In this document: piece after piece, positions 7,126 through 15,228 of the stretch | How positions within the stretch are numbered: position 1 is the first letter of the stretch | Layout of the letters: each line of letters begins with the position of its first letter | Source of the DNA: Belliella filtrata | GTDB taxonomy: Bacteria > Bacteroidota > Bacteroidia > Cytophagales > Cyclobacteriaceae | Assembly (NCBI RefSeq): GCF_022549775.1 | Contig: NZ_JAKZGP010000053.1 | Location: 1-33,806 of the forward strand | Direction: 5' to 3' | DNA: 33,806 nt | Position numbers and translations under genes: made by a program | Notes under the pieces: generated by a model | Databases searched by the model: none | Told to the model about the DNA's origin: nothing | Seen by the model: only the letters and a program-made list of their open reading frames with translations

Positions 7126-7563
7126 ATGAAAACAGCTGAAATACATACCGTCAAAGGCGTAATGAAAGTGGAGTTCTATGAAAAAGACACTCCAAAAACA
7201 GTAGAAAACTTTACAACATTGGCAAAGAAGGGCTTTTACGACGGATTAACGTTTCATAGAGTTATCCCAGATTTCGTAATCCAAGGAGGATGTCCAAATG
7301 GCACTGGCACTGGAGGCCCTGGTTACAAAATAGATTGTGAATTGACTGGAGACAAACAATACCACGACAGAGGAGTACTTTCCATGGCTCATGCTGGAAG
7401 AAATACCGGTGGTTCACAATTCTTTATCTGCCACAGCAGAAACAATACTAGTCACCTAGACAGAAATCATACTTGCTTTGGTAAAGTAGTAGAAGGTTTA
7501 GATGTGATCGACGACATCAGGCCTGGTGATGTGATAGAAAAAATCATTATCAACGAAAATTGA
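7126..7563 (+). CDS. Cyclophilin-type peptidyl-prolyl cis-trans isomerase, cytoplasmic
   Basis: The enzyme speeds up cis-trans isomerisation of Xaa-Pro bonds during protein folding. At 145 residues it is a minimal single-domain cyclophilin with no signal peptide, so it should be cytoplasmic, as PpiB is. The catalytic block [13 protein letters not shown] holds Arg 45, Phe 50 and Gln 53, the counterparts of the active-site residues of human CypA. The second block is [16 protein letters not shown]. The usual active-site Trp is replaced by His in the [12 protein letters not shown] region, as in many bacterial forms. It has its own -7 element and terminator, so it is probably monocistronic. Confidence 0.93.
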   Translation: MKTAEIHTVKGVMKVEFYEKDTPKTVENFTTLAKKGFYDGLTFHRVIPDFVIQGGCPNGTGTGGPGYKIDCELTGDKQYHDRGVLSMAHAGRNTGGSQFFICHSRNNTSHLDRNHTCFGKVVEGLDVIDDIRPGDVIEKIIINEN

Positions 7564-7569
7564 TTAAAG

Positions 7570-7601
7570 AAAAGACTTGAGCTACCTCAAGTCTTTTTTT
7601 T
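7570..7601 (+). terminator. Intrinsic terminator after the cyclophilin gene
   Basis: AAGACTTGAG (7572-7581) pairs perfectly with CTCAAGTCTT (7586-7595) around a 4-base loop, followed by a run of T residues. Confidence 0.88.
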
Positions 7602-7763
7602 GGAAGACTTTTTTGTAACCAATAAACTCAGCACAATCTGGAATTTATTATCACCCTGTCTAAAAGCTTAATAATTCTTGAAAATATGCATTACTATGAT
7701 ATCGGCTCTTTAATTCAAAGGTAATGAAAATTGAATTGTACTAGATTTCTTTGCTCTCTAAAA

Positions 7764-7933
7764 TACAGCTCCAGGCTGTAAGCCTTATTTAAGTTAACCC
7801 TAGGCATCGCCTTGAACAGGTTCGTACCACCTTAGGACCTACGCCCTGAAAGTGCAGTATACATCTACTTCATTATTTTATTGATTTTAGTATAGCATAC
7901 CTCTCTCTCTCCCATGCCCTGCCCTCTACAGGG
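7764..7933. ncRNA. Candidate structured RNA or nupC 3' UTR, class unknown
   Basis: Three foldable units lie together. TACAGC/GCTGTA form a perfect 6-bp hairpin (7764-7780). A longer imperfect hairpin spans 7817-7848: CAGG pairs with CCTG, CGTA with TACG and CC with GG, with a UU/C internal loop, an ACC bulge and a 6-base loop. CCCTG/CAGGG form a third hairpin (7917-7933). The local GC content is above that of the surrounding spacer. The fold works on either strand. On the minus strand some words (GAACCTG, GGCGATGCC) resemble a TPP riboswitch, but the invariant CTGAGA is missing and no gene lies downstream in that direction. It lacks the signal recognition particle RNA signature. Confidence 0.3.
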
Positions 7934-7975
7934 AAGTGGTCAACTGTGATTTTTGGGACTATTAGGTAAACGCTA

Positions 7976-9262
7976 TCAACCAAAAAGTGCCCCCGCTATG
8001 GTTGCAGTCATCATACAAGCTAAGGTTGCCGCTAGAAGTGCCTGCATTCCAAGTTTTGAAAGGTTCCCCTGTTGGTTTGGAGCAATGCTGCCTATGCCTC
8101 CGACTTGGATCGCAATAGAGCTGAAATTTGAAAAACCACAAAGTGCATAAGTAGCTATCACAATTGACTTCGGAGACAAGTTGTCAGCAGCTTTCAAATC
8201 TGCCAAAGAAAGGTATGCTACAAACTCATTGATAACGGTTTTTTGACCAAGAAGCGAACCTACTGCTAAGGTATCACTCCACTCTACTCCTATCACCCAT
8301 GCAAAAAGCCTAAAAATTTGACCTAAAATATACTCTAACGAGAACCCACTAAACTGACCGTCTGTGCTTGAAACTACGAATGCATTAAGTCCTGTCCAAT
8401 CACCAATAAGCCCAGAAAGCAGAAAATTCAATGCAGCTATCACAGCTATAAAAGCAAGCAACATACCTCCAACATTTAGCGCAAGTTTTAGCCCTTCAGA
8501 TGCTCCTATTGACATCGCATCGATAAGGTTTACCCCCATATTCTCTTGGTTGACTTCCAACTTATCATTGATATTTTCTTTATTATCTTCAGGGATCATG
8601 ATTTTGGACATTACAATTGCAGCTGGTGCATTCATGATACTTGCTCCCAAAAGGTATGCAGCAAACCTACTTTGCTCCTCCAAACTATCACCACCAAGAA
8701 ATGCTACATAACCAGCCAAAACTCCACCGGCAATAGTAGCCATCCCACCTGTCATCAAGCACATAAGTTCTGATTTGGACATCGTAGGTATAAAGGGCCT
8801 AACCAACAAGGGTGCTTCAGTCTGACCCAAGAATATATTGCCTGCAGCAGAAAGTGATTCAGCACCTGAAAGTCTCATGGTGCGGGACATGATCCAAGCA
8901 ATCACAAAAACAACCTTTTGCAAAATGCCCAAATAGTACAATCCAGCAGATACTGTAGAGAAAAAAATGATTGTAGGTAAAACTTGAAAAGCGAATATAA
9001 ATCCAAAGGAATTGGTGGCTAAATCACCAAATATAAAGGTGGCACCAGCTTCAGAAAAGCTCAAAAACTTCACAAACCCCCTACTCACTGTAGCAAAAAT
9101 TTGAGCCACAATCTCAACTTTGGTAATCAAATACCCAAAAACAGCTTGCAAAACTACTCCAATACCTACTAATCTCCAGTCGATTTTCTTTTTATTGGCC
9201 GAAAAAATAAATGCAACTAAAAGCAATACTGCGATTCCAATAAGTCCTCTAAAATAATCCAT
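7976..9262 (-). CDS. Concentrative nucleoside transporter (CNT/NupC family)
   Basis: This inner-membrane protein imports nucleosides with sodium ions or protons. It has 428 residues, the normal CNT length, and many hydrophobic segments. Family landmarks include GAESLSAAGNIFLGQTEAPL, where the Gln-Thr-Glu group binds the nucleoside, MTGGMATIAGGVLAGYV, and ALCGFSNFSSIAIQVGGIG near the C-terminus. The start MDYFRGLIG is directly before the first membrane helix. The gene is monocistronic and convergent with the cyclophilin. No clear terminator follows it, and its transcript may run into the structured region at 7764-7933. The choice between sodium and proton coupling cannot be read with confidence here. 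Confidence 0.92.
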   Translation of the reverse strand: MDYFRGLIGIAVLLLVAFIFSANKKKIDWRLVGIGVVLQAVFGYLITKVEIVAQIFATVSRGFVKFLSFSEAGATFIFGDLATNSFGFIFAFQVLPTIIFFSTVSAGLYYLGILQKVVFVIAWIMSRTMRLSGAESLSAAGNIFLGQTEAPLLVRPFIPTMSKSELMCLMTGGMATIAGGVLAGYVAFLGGDSLEEQSRFAAYLLGASIMNAPAAIVMSKIMIPEDNKENINDKLEVNQENMGVNLIDAMSIGASEGLKLALNVGGMLLAFIAVIAALNFLLSGLIGDWTGLNAFVVSSTDGQFSGFSLEYILGQIFRLFAWVIGVEWSDTLAVGSLLGQKTVINEFVAYLSLADLKAADNLSPKSIVIATYALCGFSNFSSIAIQVGGIGSIAPNQQGNLSKLGMQALLAATLACMMTATIAGALFG

Positions 9263-9368
9263 TCAAGCAAATTAGGATAGGTTAACTAAATATTTTCATT
9301 TTATCCGTTAAATATAAATGATTTCACCCAAAAAATTACGATTTCATTGCATTGACTCCAAAATCTAT

Positions 9369-9407
9369 AAATGAAAAGACCCAACTTTAAGCTGGGTCTT
9401 TTCATTT
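9369..9407 (-). terminator. Intrinsic terminator of the etfB-etfA-nuclease operon
   Basis: AAATGAAAAGACCCA (9369-9383) and TGGGTCTTTTCATTT (9393-9407) form a perfect 15-bp stem, placed 24 bases past the last gene of the operon. Confidence 0.82.
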
Positions 9408-9430
9408 ATTTTACCAAAACTATTGTTAAA

Positions 9431-10030
9431 TCAATTTCTTTTATTGATTTCATCTCTTATCCTAGCTGCCTTCTCGTAATCTTCATTACTAATAGCCAAG
9501 TCTAACATTTGATTGAGCTTTTCCAAGCTAAAATCTTTCAAGCTATCTTTTGGCTTTTTTGCAGAAGGTGCTGCTTTTTTAGATTTACTGGCCTTTTCAG
9601 GTTCCAGACCATCTCCTTCATTCACTTCTATGGCTGCTTCAGACATTACTTTGGATGTGCAGTAGATTGGGGCATCGAACCTTACCGCTATTGCAATAGC
9701 ATCTGAAGGTCTTGCATCAATCTCGATCTCCCTTACCCCACTTTTGCATACTATTTTTGCAAAAAACACACCTTCTTGCATATCAGATATCAAAATCTGA
9801 TCTACAGAAAATCCAAATCCATTTGCAAAAGATTTGAATAAATCATGCGTCATGGGTCTATTGGGAATGATTTTCTCTATCTCTATAGCTATCGCTTGAG
9901 CTTCAAACATCCCAATAACAATGGGAAGCCTCCTCCTGCCCTCTACTTCTCCCAATACCAATGTAAATGACCCCGATTGGGAATGGTTTGATGTTAGCCC
10001 AAGAATTTCTAATTCAATAGTATTATCCAC
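9431..10030 (-). CDS. Bifunctional nuclease family protein (DUF151) with C-terminal UVR motif
   Basis: The 199-residue protein has an N-terminal DUF151/BFN domain (about residues 1-130) with LPIVIGMFEAQAIAIE and DARPSDAIAIAVR. A Lys/Ala/Pro-rich linker (145-165) and a C-terminal UVR motif (169-197, LEKLNQMLDLAISNEDYEKA) follow. The BFN family was named for a plant protein with DNase and RNase activity. The bacterial members have little direct characterisation. UVR motifs mediate protein contacts, as in UvrB-UvrC and some Clp proteins. The gene begins five bases after etfA and is surely co-transcribed with the ETF genes, an arrangement with no obvious functional logic. Confidence 0.85.
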   Translation of the reverse strand: MDNTIELEILGLTSNHSQSGSFTLVLGEVEGRRRLPIVIGMFEAQAIAIEIEKIIPNRPMTHDLFKSFANGFGFSVDQILISDMQEGVFFAKIVCKSGVREIEIDARPSDAIAIAVRFDAPIYCTSKVMSEAAIEVNEGDGLEPEKASKSKKAAPSAKKPKDSLKDFSLEKLNQMLDLAISNEDYEKAARIRDEINKRN

Positions 10031-10035
10031 AGTTC

Positions 10036-11004
10036 CTATATTACAGCCTTAATTGCCTCAGTTAGTTTGGGTAATACCTCAAATGCATCTCCAACAATCC
10101 CGTAGTCTGCCGCTTTGAAAAATGGCGCCTCAGGGTCTTTATTGATAACTACAATATACTTTGAGGAATTTACGCCTGCAAGATGTTGAATAGCTCCCGA
10201 AATTCCAACTGCTATGTACAAAGTTGGTGCAACTTTTACTCCTGTTTGCCCAACATGTTCATGGTGAGGTCTCCACCCTATATCTGAAACTGGCTTAGAA
10301 CAACCTGTCGCCGCTCCCAAGACTTTAGCAAGATCTTCGATCATCCCCCAGTTCTCTGGACCTTTGAGACCTCTACCTCCAGACACTACAATATCAGCTT
10401 CAGGAAGCAATACCTCGCCAGTTGCCTGATCTGTAGAGATTATAGTAGTTGCAAAATTTGCTTGATCTATTTCCAACGATACCACTTCAACTGAAGCTGA
10501 AGCACCATCTGTTTTCAGATCGATTGCATTCTTTTTGATTGCTAAAATTTTGTGCTCCGTATCTACTGTAGTCAAGGCGAATGCTTTACCTGTATAAATG
10601 CTTCTTTTGACTTGATATCCTGAAGAAAGGTCTGGGAGTTCCACCACATTGGACACCAATCCAGCCTGTAGTCTAATAGCCAGACGAGCTGCTACTGCAC
10701 TTCCCAATGAAGATGTTGCTAAAACTAGTGTCTTAGCTCCGACCTTCTCATAAATTTGAGCAACAGCGTCAGCATGAGCTTGGATCACACCAGCATCTAG
10801 CTTGCTATCCTTGACATACAATACCTTTGAAGCACCAGCTTCACCAGCTTTAGCAAGTTGATCTTCTGCGATTGTTCCTAGACCTACGGCCACTACATCA
10901 CCACCCCCTGTTTGCTGGGAAAGTGCGTGAGCAAATGATACCGCTTCCAAACTAGTTTTTTTGATTGCACCTTCAGCGTGCTCTATATATACTAAAATTG
11001 ACAT
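10036..11004 (-). CDS. etfA: Electron transfer flavoprotein alpha subunit
   Basis: EtfA pairs with EtfB to carry electrons from acyl-CoA and other dehydrogenases toward the quinone pool. It binds the FAD of the complex. The 322-residue protein has an N-terminal Rossmann-like domain and a C-terminal FAD domain from about residue 200 (VSGGRGLKGPENW, HHEHVGQTG, YIAVGISGAIQHLAGV). It ends with the ETF-alpha signature NKDPEAPFFKAADYGIVGD. It begins 29 bases after etfB and runs into the BFN gene with a five-base gap. In this organism it probably serves fatty-acid and amino-acid oxidation. Confidence 0.95.
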   Translation of the reverse strand: MSILVYIEHAEGAIKKTSLEAVSFAHALSQQTGGGDVVAVGLGTIAEDQLAKAGEAGASKVLYVKDSKLDAGVIQAHADAVAQIYEKVGAKTLVLATSSLGSAVAARLAIRLQAGLVSNVVELPDLSSGYQVKRSIYTGKAFALTTVDTEHKILAIKKNAIDLKTDGASASVEVVSLEIDQANFATTIISTDQATGEVLLPEADIVVSGGRGLKGPENWGMIEDLAKVLGAATGCSKPVSDIGWRPHHEHVGQTGVKVAPTLYIAVGISGAIQHLAGVNSSKYIVVINKDPEAPFFKAADYGIVGDAFEVLPKLTEAIKAVI

Positions 11005-11033
11005 GTTATCTATTTTTTTAGGGTTATTGAAAA

Positions 11034-11771
11034 TTAAAGAACCTTGGCGTCATTTTTCAATAACTTCACCAATTCTTCTACATTATCCTTATCTACCAAC
11101 TTCACCGATCCTTTCGCAGGCGGAAGTTTGAACGCTACAACAGAAGTGGCTGACTGATTCTGACTTGGTTCTACTACATTCAATGGTTTGGTCCTTGCGG
11201 ACATGATCCCTCTCATATTTGGGATTTTCCACTCAGCGATAGGTTCCTGACACCCAGCTATCAATGGCAATTTGGCTTCCAAATACTCTTTTCCTCCTTC
11301 GATCTCTCTTGCCATTTTAACTGTTTCACCTTCGATATCTAGCTTCATCACAGGAGATACCGACGGCATACCGAGTAGTTGACCTACCATTCCATGTACC
11401 ATCCCACCATTGAAATCTATAGATTCTCTTCCCATGAGGATAAGGTCATAGTTATTTTCCTTTGCTATGGCAGCTATTTCGCTTGCAACGAAAAGTGAAT
11501 CTTTTGGAAATGCATTGACACGAATTGCATCATCTGCTCCTATCGCCAATGCCTTTCTCAAAGTAGGCTCTGTATCAGCTTCTCCCACATTCAGAACTGT
11601 AAGACTTGCTCCTAGTTGTTCCTTCAATTCTACCGCTCTTGCCAATGCATAATCATCATAAGGACCAATAATAAACTGAACCCCACTCTTATCAAACTTG
11701 GTATTGTTATCAGTAAACTGAATCTTGGATGTGGTATCCGGTACGTGTGTAATACAAACAAGAATTTTCAT
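11034..11771 (-). CDS. etfB: Electron transfer flavoprotein beta subunit
   Basis: EtfB is the partner of EtfA in the soluble ETF heterodimer and typically binds AMP. The 245-residue protein begins MKILVCITHVPDTTSKI, has the ETF-beta signature around MAREIEGGKEYLEAKLPLI, and is of normal length. It is the first gene of the minus-strand operon etfB-etfA-BFN. The start codon is the first ATG and directly gives the conserved N-terminus. The 76-base space to the divergent TPR gene must hold promoters in both directions, but I see no consensus match in either direction. Confidence 0.95.
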   Translation of the reverse strand: MKILVCITHVPDTTSKIQFTDNNTKFDKSGVQFIIGPYDDYALARAVELKEQLGASLTVLNVGEADTEPTLRKALAIGADDAIRVNAFPKDSLFVASEIAAIAKENNYDLILMGRESIDFNGGMVHGMVGQLLGMPSVSPVMKLDIEGETVKMAREIEGGKEYLEAKLPLIAGCQEPIAEWKIPNMRGIMSARTKPLNVVEPSQNQSATSVVAFKLPPAKGSVKLVDKDNVEELVKLLKNDAKVL

Positions 11772-11847
11772 TATGTATATTTAGGTTATTTATTTATTTT
11801 AAATTGCGTGAATTTAGTCATTCAGGCTTTAATTAAAAAAAGAAATC

Positions 11848-12180
11848 ATGAGCAATTTGTCCCGAATCAGTCTTCTCAAAACCTTCATCGATCAAGAACC
11901 TAACAATCCCTTTAACTGGTATGCGCTGGCACTTGAACACAGAGAGCAACAACCTGAAGAAGCCGCAAAACATTTTGATCATCTTCTAGAAAATCATCCA
12001 GATTATCTTCCAACTTATTACCATGCAGCTCAATTATTTGCTGATCTTGCACAGGTTGAAAAATCACAGTTGATTTATCAAAAGGGGATCACCGTAGCCA
12101 AATCACAAAATGACAACCATGCCCTAAGGGAACTACAAAACAGCTATCAAAACTTCCTGATTAACAACGATTTGTTTTAA
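11848..12180 (+). CDS. Small TPR repeat protein
   Basis: The 110-residue product is helical, with two to three tetratricopeptide repeats. NPFNWYALALEHREQQPEEAAKHFDHLLENHP is the clearest, followed by DYLPTYYHAAQLFADLAQVEKSQLIYQKGI. There is no signal peptide or membrane segment, so it is likely a cytoplasmic protein-interaction module. I cannot name a partner. It is divergent from etfB and convergent with the MDR oxidoreductase, with only six bases between the two stop codons and no hairpin terminator between them, so the two transcripts probably overlap at their 3' ends. Confidence 0.8.
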   Translation: MSNLSRISLLKTFIDQEPNNPFNWYALALEHREQQPEEAAKHFDHLLENHPDYLPTYYHAAQLFADLAQVEKSQLIYQKGITVAKSQNDNHALRELQNSYQNFLINNDLF

Positions 12181-12186
12181 ATCAGA

Positions 12187-13197
12187 TCAAGGTTTTACAA
12201 CAATTTTACCCATTTGTCCCCCCATTTTCATCTTATCAAAAGCTTTAACAACATCTTCTATGCCATAAACTTCATCAACGAGAGGCTTGATTTTTTGTTT
12301 GCTAACCATAGCAAGCATGGCTTCAAAATCACTATCGCTTCCCATTGTACTTCCAATAAGTCGAATTTGATTCCAAAACACCTTTCTTGCATCTAGCTGG
12401 GGAGGATTACCTTTGGTAGCTCCATAAAAAACAATTCTTCCACCAGGCTTGACCACCTTGATCAAGTCTGATAAAGTATCCCCCATGGCACTATCTATAA
12501 TCAAATCGAACCCTCCTGTCTGCTCCAACGCCTTACTTGTCCATGAAGAATCAGTATAATTAAATATGCCTTTTGCACCGATTCCCACACCCTTTTTCAA
12601 CTTTTTTTCTGAGCTACTACTTACATAAACTGCTGCTCCCCGTGCAATTGCAAACTGCGCAGCAAACTGAGCCACACCTCCACCAAAACCTGTTACCAAC
12701 ACCTTATCCTCAGCTTTCAATCCTCCTTGAACCATCAACGCCCTATACGCAGTCACTCCTCCCAAAGGTAAAGCGGCTGCTTCTTCCCAGCTCATATGAT
12801 CGGGTTTATGATGCACCCTGTCCACATTTACCTTGACATAGGATGCTAACGTCCCATGGTCTGGCATACCCAAAATCTTAAAATCTTTCGATTGTGTCAA
12901 TGGATCATCACCCCAATTCATTGCAGGGTTGATGATAATCTCTTTCCCTAAAATTCCCGAATCCACTTGATCACCAATCTTTTCTACAACTCCAGCACCA
13001 TCGCTTCCCAAAGTCACTCCATCCTTCAATCCAGGATACAATCCTTGTCTACACCACTCATCTCGGTGATTTAGTGCGGCTGCTTTCACCTTTATCAAGA
13101 CTTCCTTGGGTCCTAATTTTGGTAATGCTAATTCTTTGACTTCAATCTTTTCTGGAATTGATGTATTCAAGACTACAGCTTTCATATCGAAATTCAT
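12187..13197 (-). CDS. Zinc-type alcohol dehydrogenase/quinone oxidoreductase family (MDR) protein
   Basis: This medium-chain dehydrogenase/reductase has 336 residues. The N-terminal GroES-like domain includes NHRDEWCRQGLYPG and LGSDGAGVV, and the Rossmann domain has the nucleotide motif VTGFGGGVAQFAAQFA. The structural-zinc lobe with four cysteines is absent, which points to a quinone-reductase or zinc-free subgroup using NADPH. Substrate cannot be predicted. Two in-frame ATGs exist, at 13197 and 13185. The second gives the family-typical MKAVVLN start and fits the putative promoter better, so the true protein may be 332 residues. Confidence 0.87.
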   Translation of the reverse strand: MNFDMKAVVLNTSIPEKIEVKELALPKLGPKEVLIKVKAAALNHRDEWCRQGLYPGLKDGVTLGSDGAGVVEKIGDQVDSGILGKEIIINPAMNWGDDPLTQSKDFKILGMPDHGTLASYVKVNVDRVHHKPDHMSWEEAAALPLGGVTAYRALMVQGGLKAEDKVLVTGFGGGVAQFAAQFAIARGAAVYVSSSSEKKLKKGVGIGAKGIFNYTDSSWTSKALEQTGGFDLIIDSAMGDTLSDLIKVVKPGGRIVFYGATKGNPPQLDARKVFWNQIRLIGSTMGSDSDFEAMLAMVSKQKIKPLVDEVYGIEDVVKAFDKMKMGGQMGKIVVKP

Positions 13198-13202
13198 TTT
13201 AT

Positions 13203-13231
13203 CAAAATTAATAATTGGATAGAAACATCAA
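13203..13231 (-). promoter_or_regulatory. Possible promoter of the MDR oxidoreductase gene
   Basis: On the minus strand CTTG (13232-13229) precedes TAATTTTG (13210-13203) by 18 bases, close to the Bacteroidota consensus. A start near base 13197 would favour translation from the ATG at 13185. Confidence 0.4.
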
Positions 13232-13337
13232 GCATTTTTCAAACTAGGTGATCCAAGTTTTGGTTCAATACTCATGTTGATTACAGATAACTTTAGAGAG
13301 CTCGGTAGGTTTTCTTATACCTCTACATTTTATCAAA

Positions 13338-13369
13338 AAAGGCTGTCCCAATTTCTAGAGACAGCCTTT
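13338..13369 (-). terminator. Intrinsic terminator of pgi
   Basis: On the minus strand AAAGGCTGTC and GACAGCCTTT pair perfectly (13360-13369 with 13338-13347), followed by a T run from 13340 to 13335. It lies shortly after the pgi stop. Confidence 0.86.
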
Positions 13370-13381
13370 CATTTTCTTATT

Positions 13382-15031
13382 CTATTTTCTCATTTGCTTA
13401 TATGCATTGATCAGTCCGTTTGTTGAGGCATCGTGACTTTTGACTTCCTCCTCACCTGGCAATTCAGGTAAAATTGCGTTAGCCAATACTTTCCCCAACT
13501 CAACTCCCCATTGATCAAAGCTCAAGATATTCCATATTACCCCCTGGGCAAAAATCTTATGCTCATACATGGCGATCAATTGCCCTAGAGTGTATGGGTT
13601 AATTTCTTTTACCAAAATTGAATTGGTAGGCCTATTGCCTTCAAAAACCCTATGAGGAGCTATCTTCTCAATCTCATCAGCTGATTTACCCGATTTCTGC
13701 ATCTCAGCGTTGACTTCCTCCAGCGATTTTCCATTCATCAAAGCTTCAGTTTGCGCAAAGAAATTAGAAAGCAATTTAACATGGTGATCTCCGATCGGAT
13801 TATGTGACTTCGCTGGAGCGATAAAATCACACGGGATCAAGTGAGTCCCTTGGTGTATCAGCTGGTAAAAAGCATGCTGGCCATTGGTGCCAGGCTCACC
13901 CCATATGATAGGTCCAGTAGGATAGTCTACCTTTTTATTTCCTCTACTTACATATTTTCCGTTTGATTCCATATTTCCTTGCTGAAAATATGCAGCAAAC
14001 CTGTGAAGGTATTGATCATAGGGCAAAATAGCTTCGGAAGTAGCTCCCAAGAAATTGGTATTCCATATACCTATCAAAGCCAAAATCACAGGAATATTTT
14101 CTTCAAAGGAAGCCGACTTGAAGTGCTTATCCATGCTATGCGCCCCTTCCAGTAACTTTTCGAAGTTATCAAATCCTATCATACAGGCAATAGGCAAACC
14201 AATGGCAGACCAAAGAGAATATCTACCGCCTACCCAATCCCAGAAGGCAAACATGTTTTTGGTATCGATACCAAATGCTTCAACAGATTTTGCATTGGTA
14301 GAAAGTGCTGCAAAATGCTTGGCTACTGCTGCTTCATCTTTGGCATGATCCAAAAACCAACTTCTTGCTGTGTGCGCATTGGTCATGGTTTCCTGTGTGG
14401 TAAAAGTCTTGGACGCAATGAAAAACAAGGTAGTCTCTGGATCTACTTTCTTCAATGTCTCTGCGATATGCGTACCATCTACATTGGACACAAAAAATAT
14501 CTCAAGTTCTGGATGTTGATAAGGTTTCAAGGCTTCTGTCACCATCACTGGACCTAAGTCAGAGCCTCCTATACCTATATTCACCAAAGATTTGATAGGC
14601 TTACCTGTGTAGCCAAGCCACTTCCCTTGGTGAATCTGACCTGCGAAAGTTTTCATCTGATCCAACACCGCATTGACATCAGGCATCACATCTGCACCTT
14701 CAAACTTCACAGTGGTATTACTCCTATTTCTCAAGGCTGTATGCAAAACAGCCCTGTTTTCAGTCAGGTTTATTTTTTCTCCTGAAAACATCGCTTCAAT
14801 GGCTGATTTCAAATCAACTTCTTCTGCCAAATCAAACAAGGTTGACATCGTTTCTTCGTTGATTCTATTTTTGGAAAAATCCACCAAGACATCTTCTAAC
14901 TTCACAGTGAATTTTTCAAACCTATCTTCTGATGATTCAAAAAGTTGCTTGATACTTGTCTCAGCATGGGCTTGCGATAATTGAGCCAATTTCTCCCAAG
15001 ACTTTGTTTGGGTAGGGTTAATGTTTTTCAT
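13382..15031 (-). CDS. pgi: Glucose-6-phosphate isomerase
   Basis: Pgi interconverts glucose 6-phosphate and fructose 6-phosphate in glycolysis and gluconeogenesis. I set the start at the ATG at 15031, giving 549 residues, the length of the E. coli enzyme. The frame stays open back to 15127, but that extension is not family sequence. Signatures include [16 protein letters not shown] in the sugar-phosphate region, [34 protein letters not shown] with the catalytic Glu, and the C-terminal [10 protein letters not shown] with the catalytic Lys. It is on the same strand as rsmA-mgtE but about 200 bases downstream and has its own terminator. Its leader contains a short perfect inverted repeat. Confidence 0.96.
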   Translation of the reverse strand: MKNINPTQTKSWEKLAQLSQAHAETSIKQLFESSEDRFEKFTVKLEDVLVDFSKNRINEETMSTLFDLAEEVDLKSAIEAMFSGEKINLTENRAVLHTALRNRSNTTVKFEGADVMPDVNAVLDQMKTFAGQIHQGKWLGYTGKPIKSLVNIGIGGSDLGPVMVTEALKPYQHPELEIFFVSNVDGTHIAETLKKVDPETTLFFIASKTFTTQETMTNAHTARSWFLDHAKDEAAVAKHFAALSTNAKSVEAFGIDTKNMFAFWDWVGGRYSLWSAIGLPIACMIGFDNFEKLLEGAHSMDKHFKSASFEENIPVILALIGIWNTNFLGATSEAILPYDQYLHRFAAYFQQGNMESNGKYVSRGNKKVDYPTGPIIWGEPGTNGQHAFYQLIHQGTHLIPCDFIAPAKSHNPIGDHHVKLLSNFFAQTEALMNGKSLEEVNAEMQKSGKSADEIEKIAPHRVFEGNRPTNSILVKEINPYTLGQLIAMYEHKIFAQGVIWNILSFDQWGVELGKVLANAILPELPGEEEVKSHDASTNGLINAYKQMRK

Positions 15032-15087
15032 TGATTTATTTCGATTTAACAGGTGTATATTTTTAATTTTTAACTTACTTAAAACAC

Positions 15088-15102
15088 CCTGTATTTTACA
15101 GG
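15088..15102. repeat. Perfect inverted repeat in the pgi leader
   Basis: CCTGTA and TACAGG flank a three-base TTT centre. It lies 57-71 bases upstream of the pgi ATG and could be an operator or a small leader hairpin. No matching regulator is known to me. Confidence 0.4.
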
Positions 15103-15228
15103 ATATGAAAGGTTTACAATCAAACAATTAGCTTACTAATTGTATACATTTTTGAACTTACTGTTCCTAAATTCAAAATCCATGAATTTAGAATTAACCT
15201 GAACATTTCAAAGGATTTTTATTGAAAA

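Larger units (their letters stand above)
7564..7975. other. Intergenic region between convergent genes with strong secondary structure
   Basis: Past the cyclophilin terminator this region holds no credible gene on either strand. Bases 7602-7760 look featureless. Bases 7764-7933 are clearly structured (described separately) and include a CT repeat at 7901-7911. Since the flanking genes are convergent, the structure is not in the 5' leader of any gene. Confidence 0.5.

Noticed and set aside
7764-7933. TPP riboswitch or signal recognition particle RNA
   Set aside because: The invariant CTGAGA of TPP aptamers and the GGAAGG/AGCA core of SRP RNA are absent, and no gene follows on the minus strand that a riboswitch could control.
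7953-8150. Plus-strand frame of 65 residues over the nupC 3' end
   Set aside because: It is a reverse-complement shadow of the well-supported nucleoside transporter gene.
13382-15127. Pgi with a 32-residue N-terminal extension
   Set aside because: The extension is not family sequence, and the ATG at 15031 gives the standard 549-residue length.
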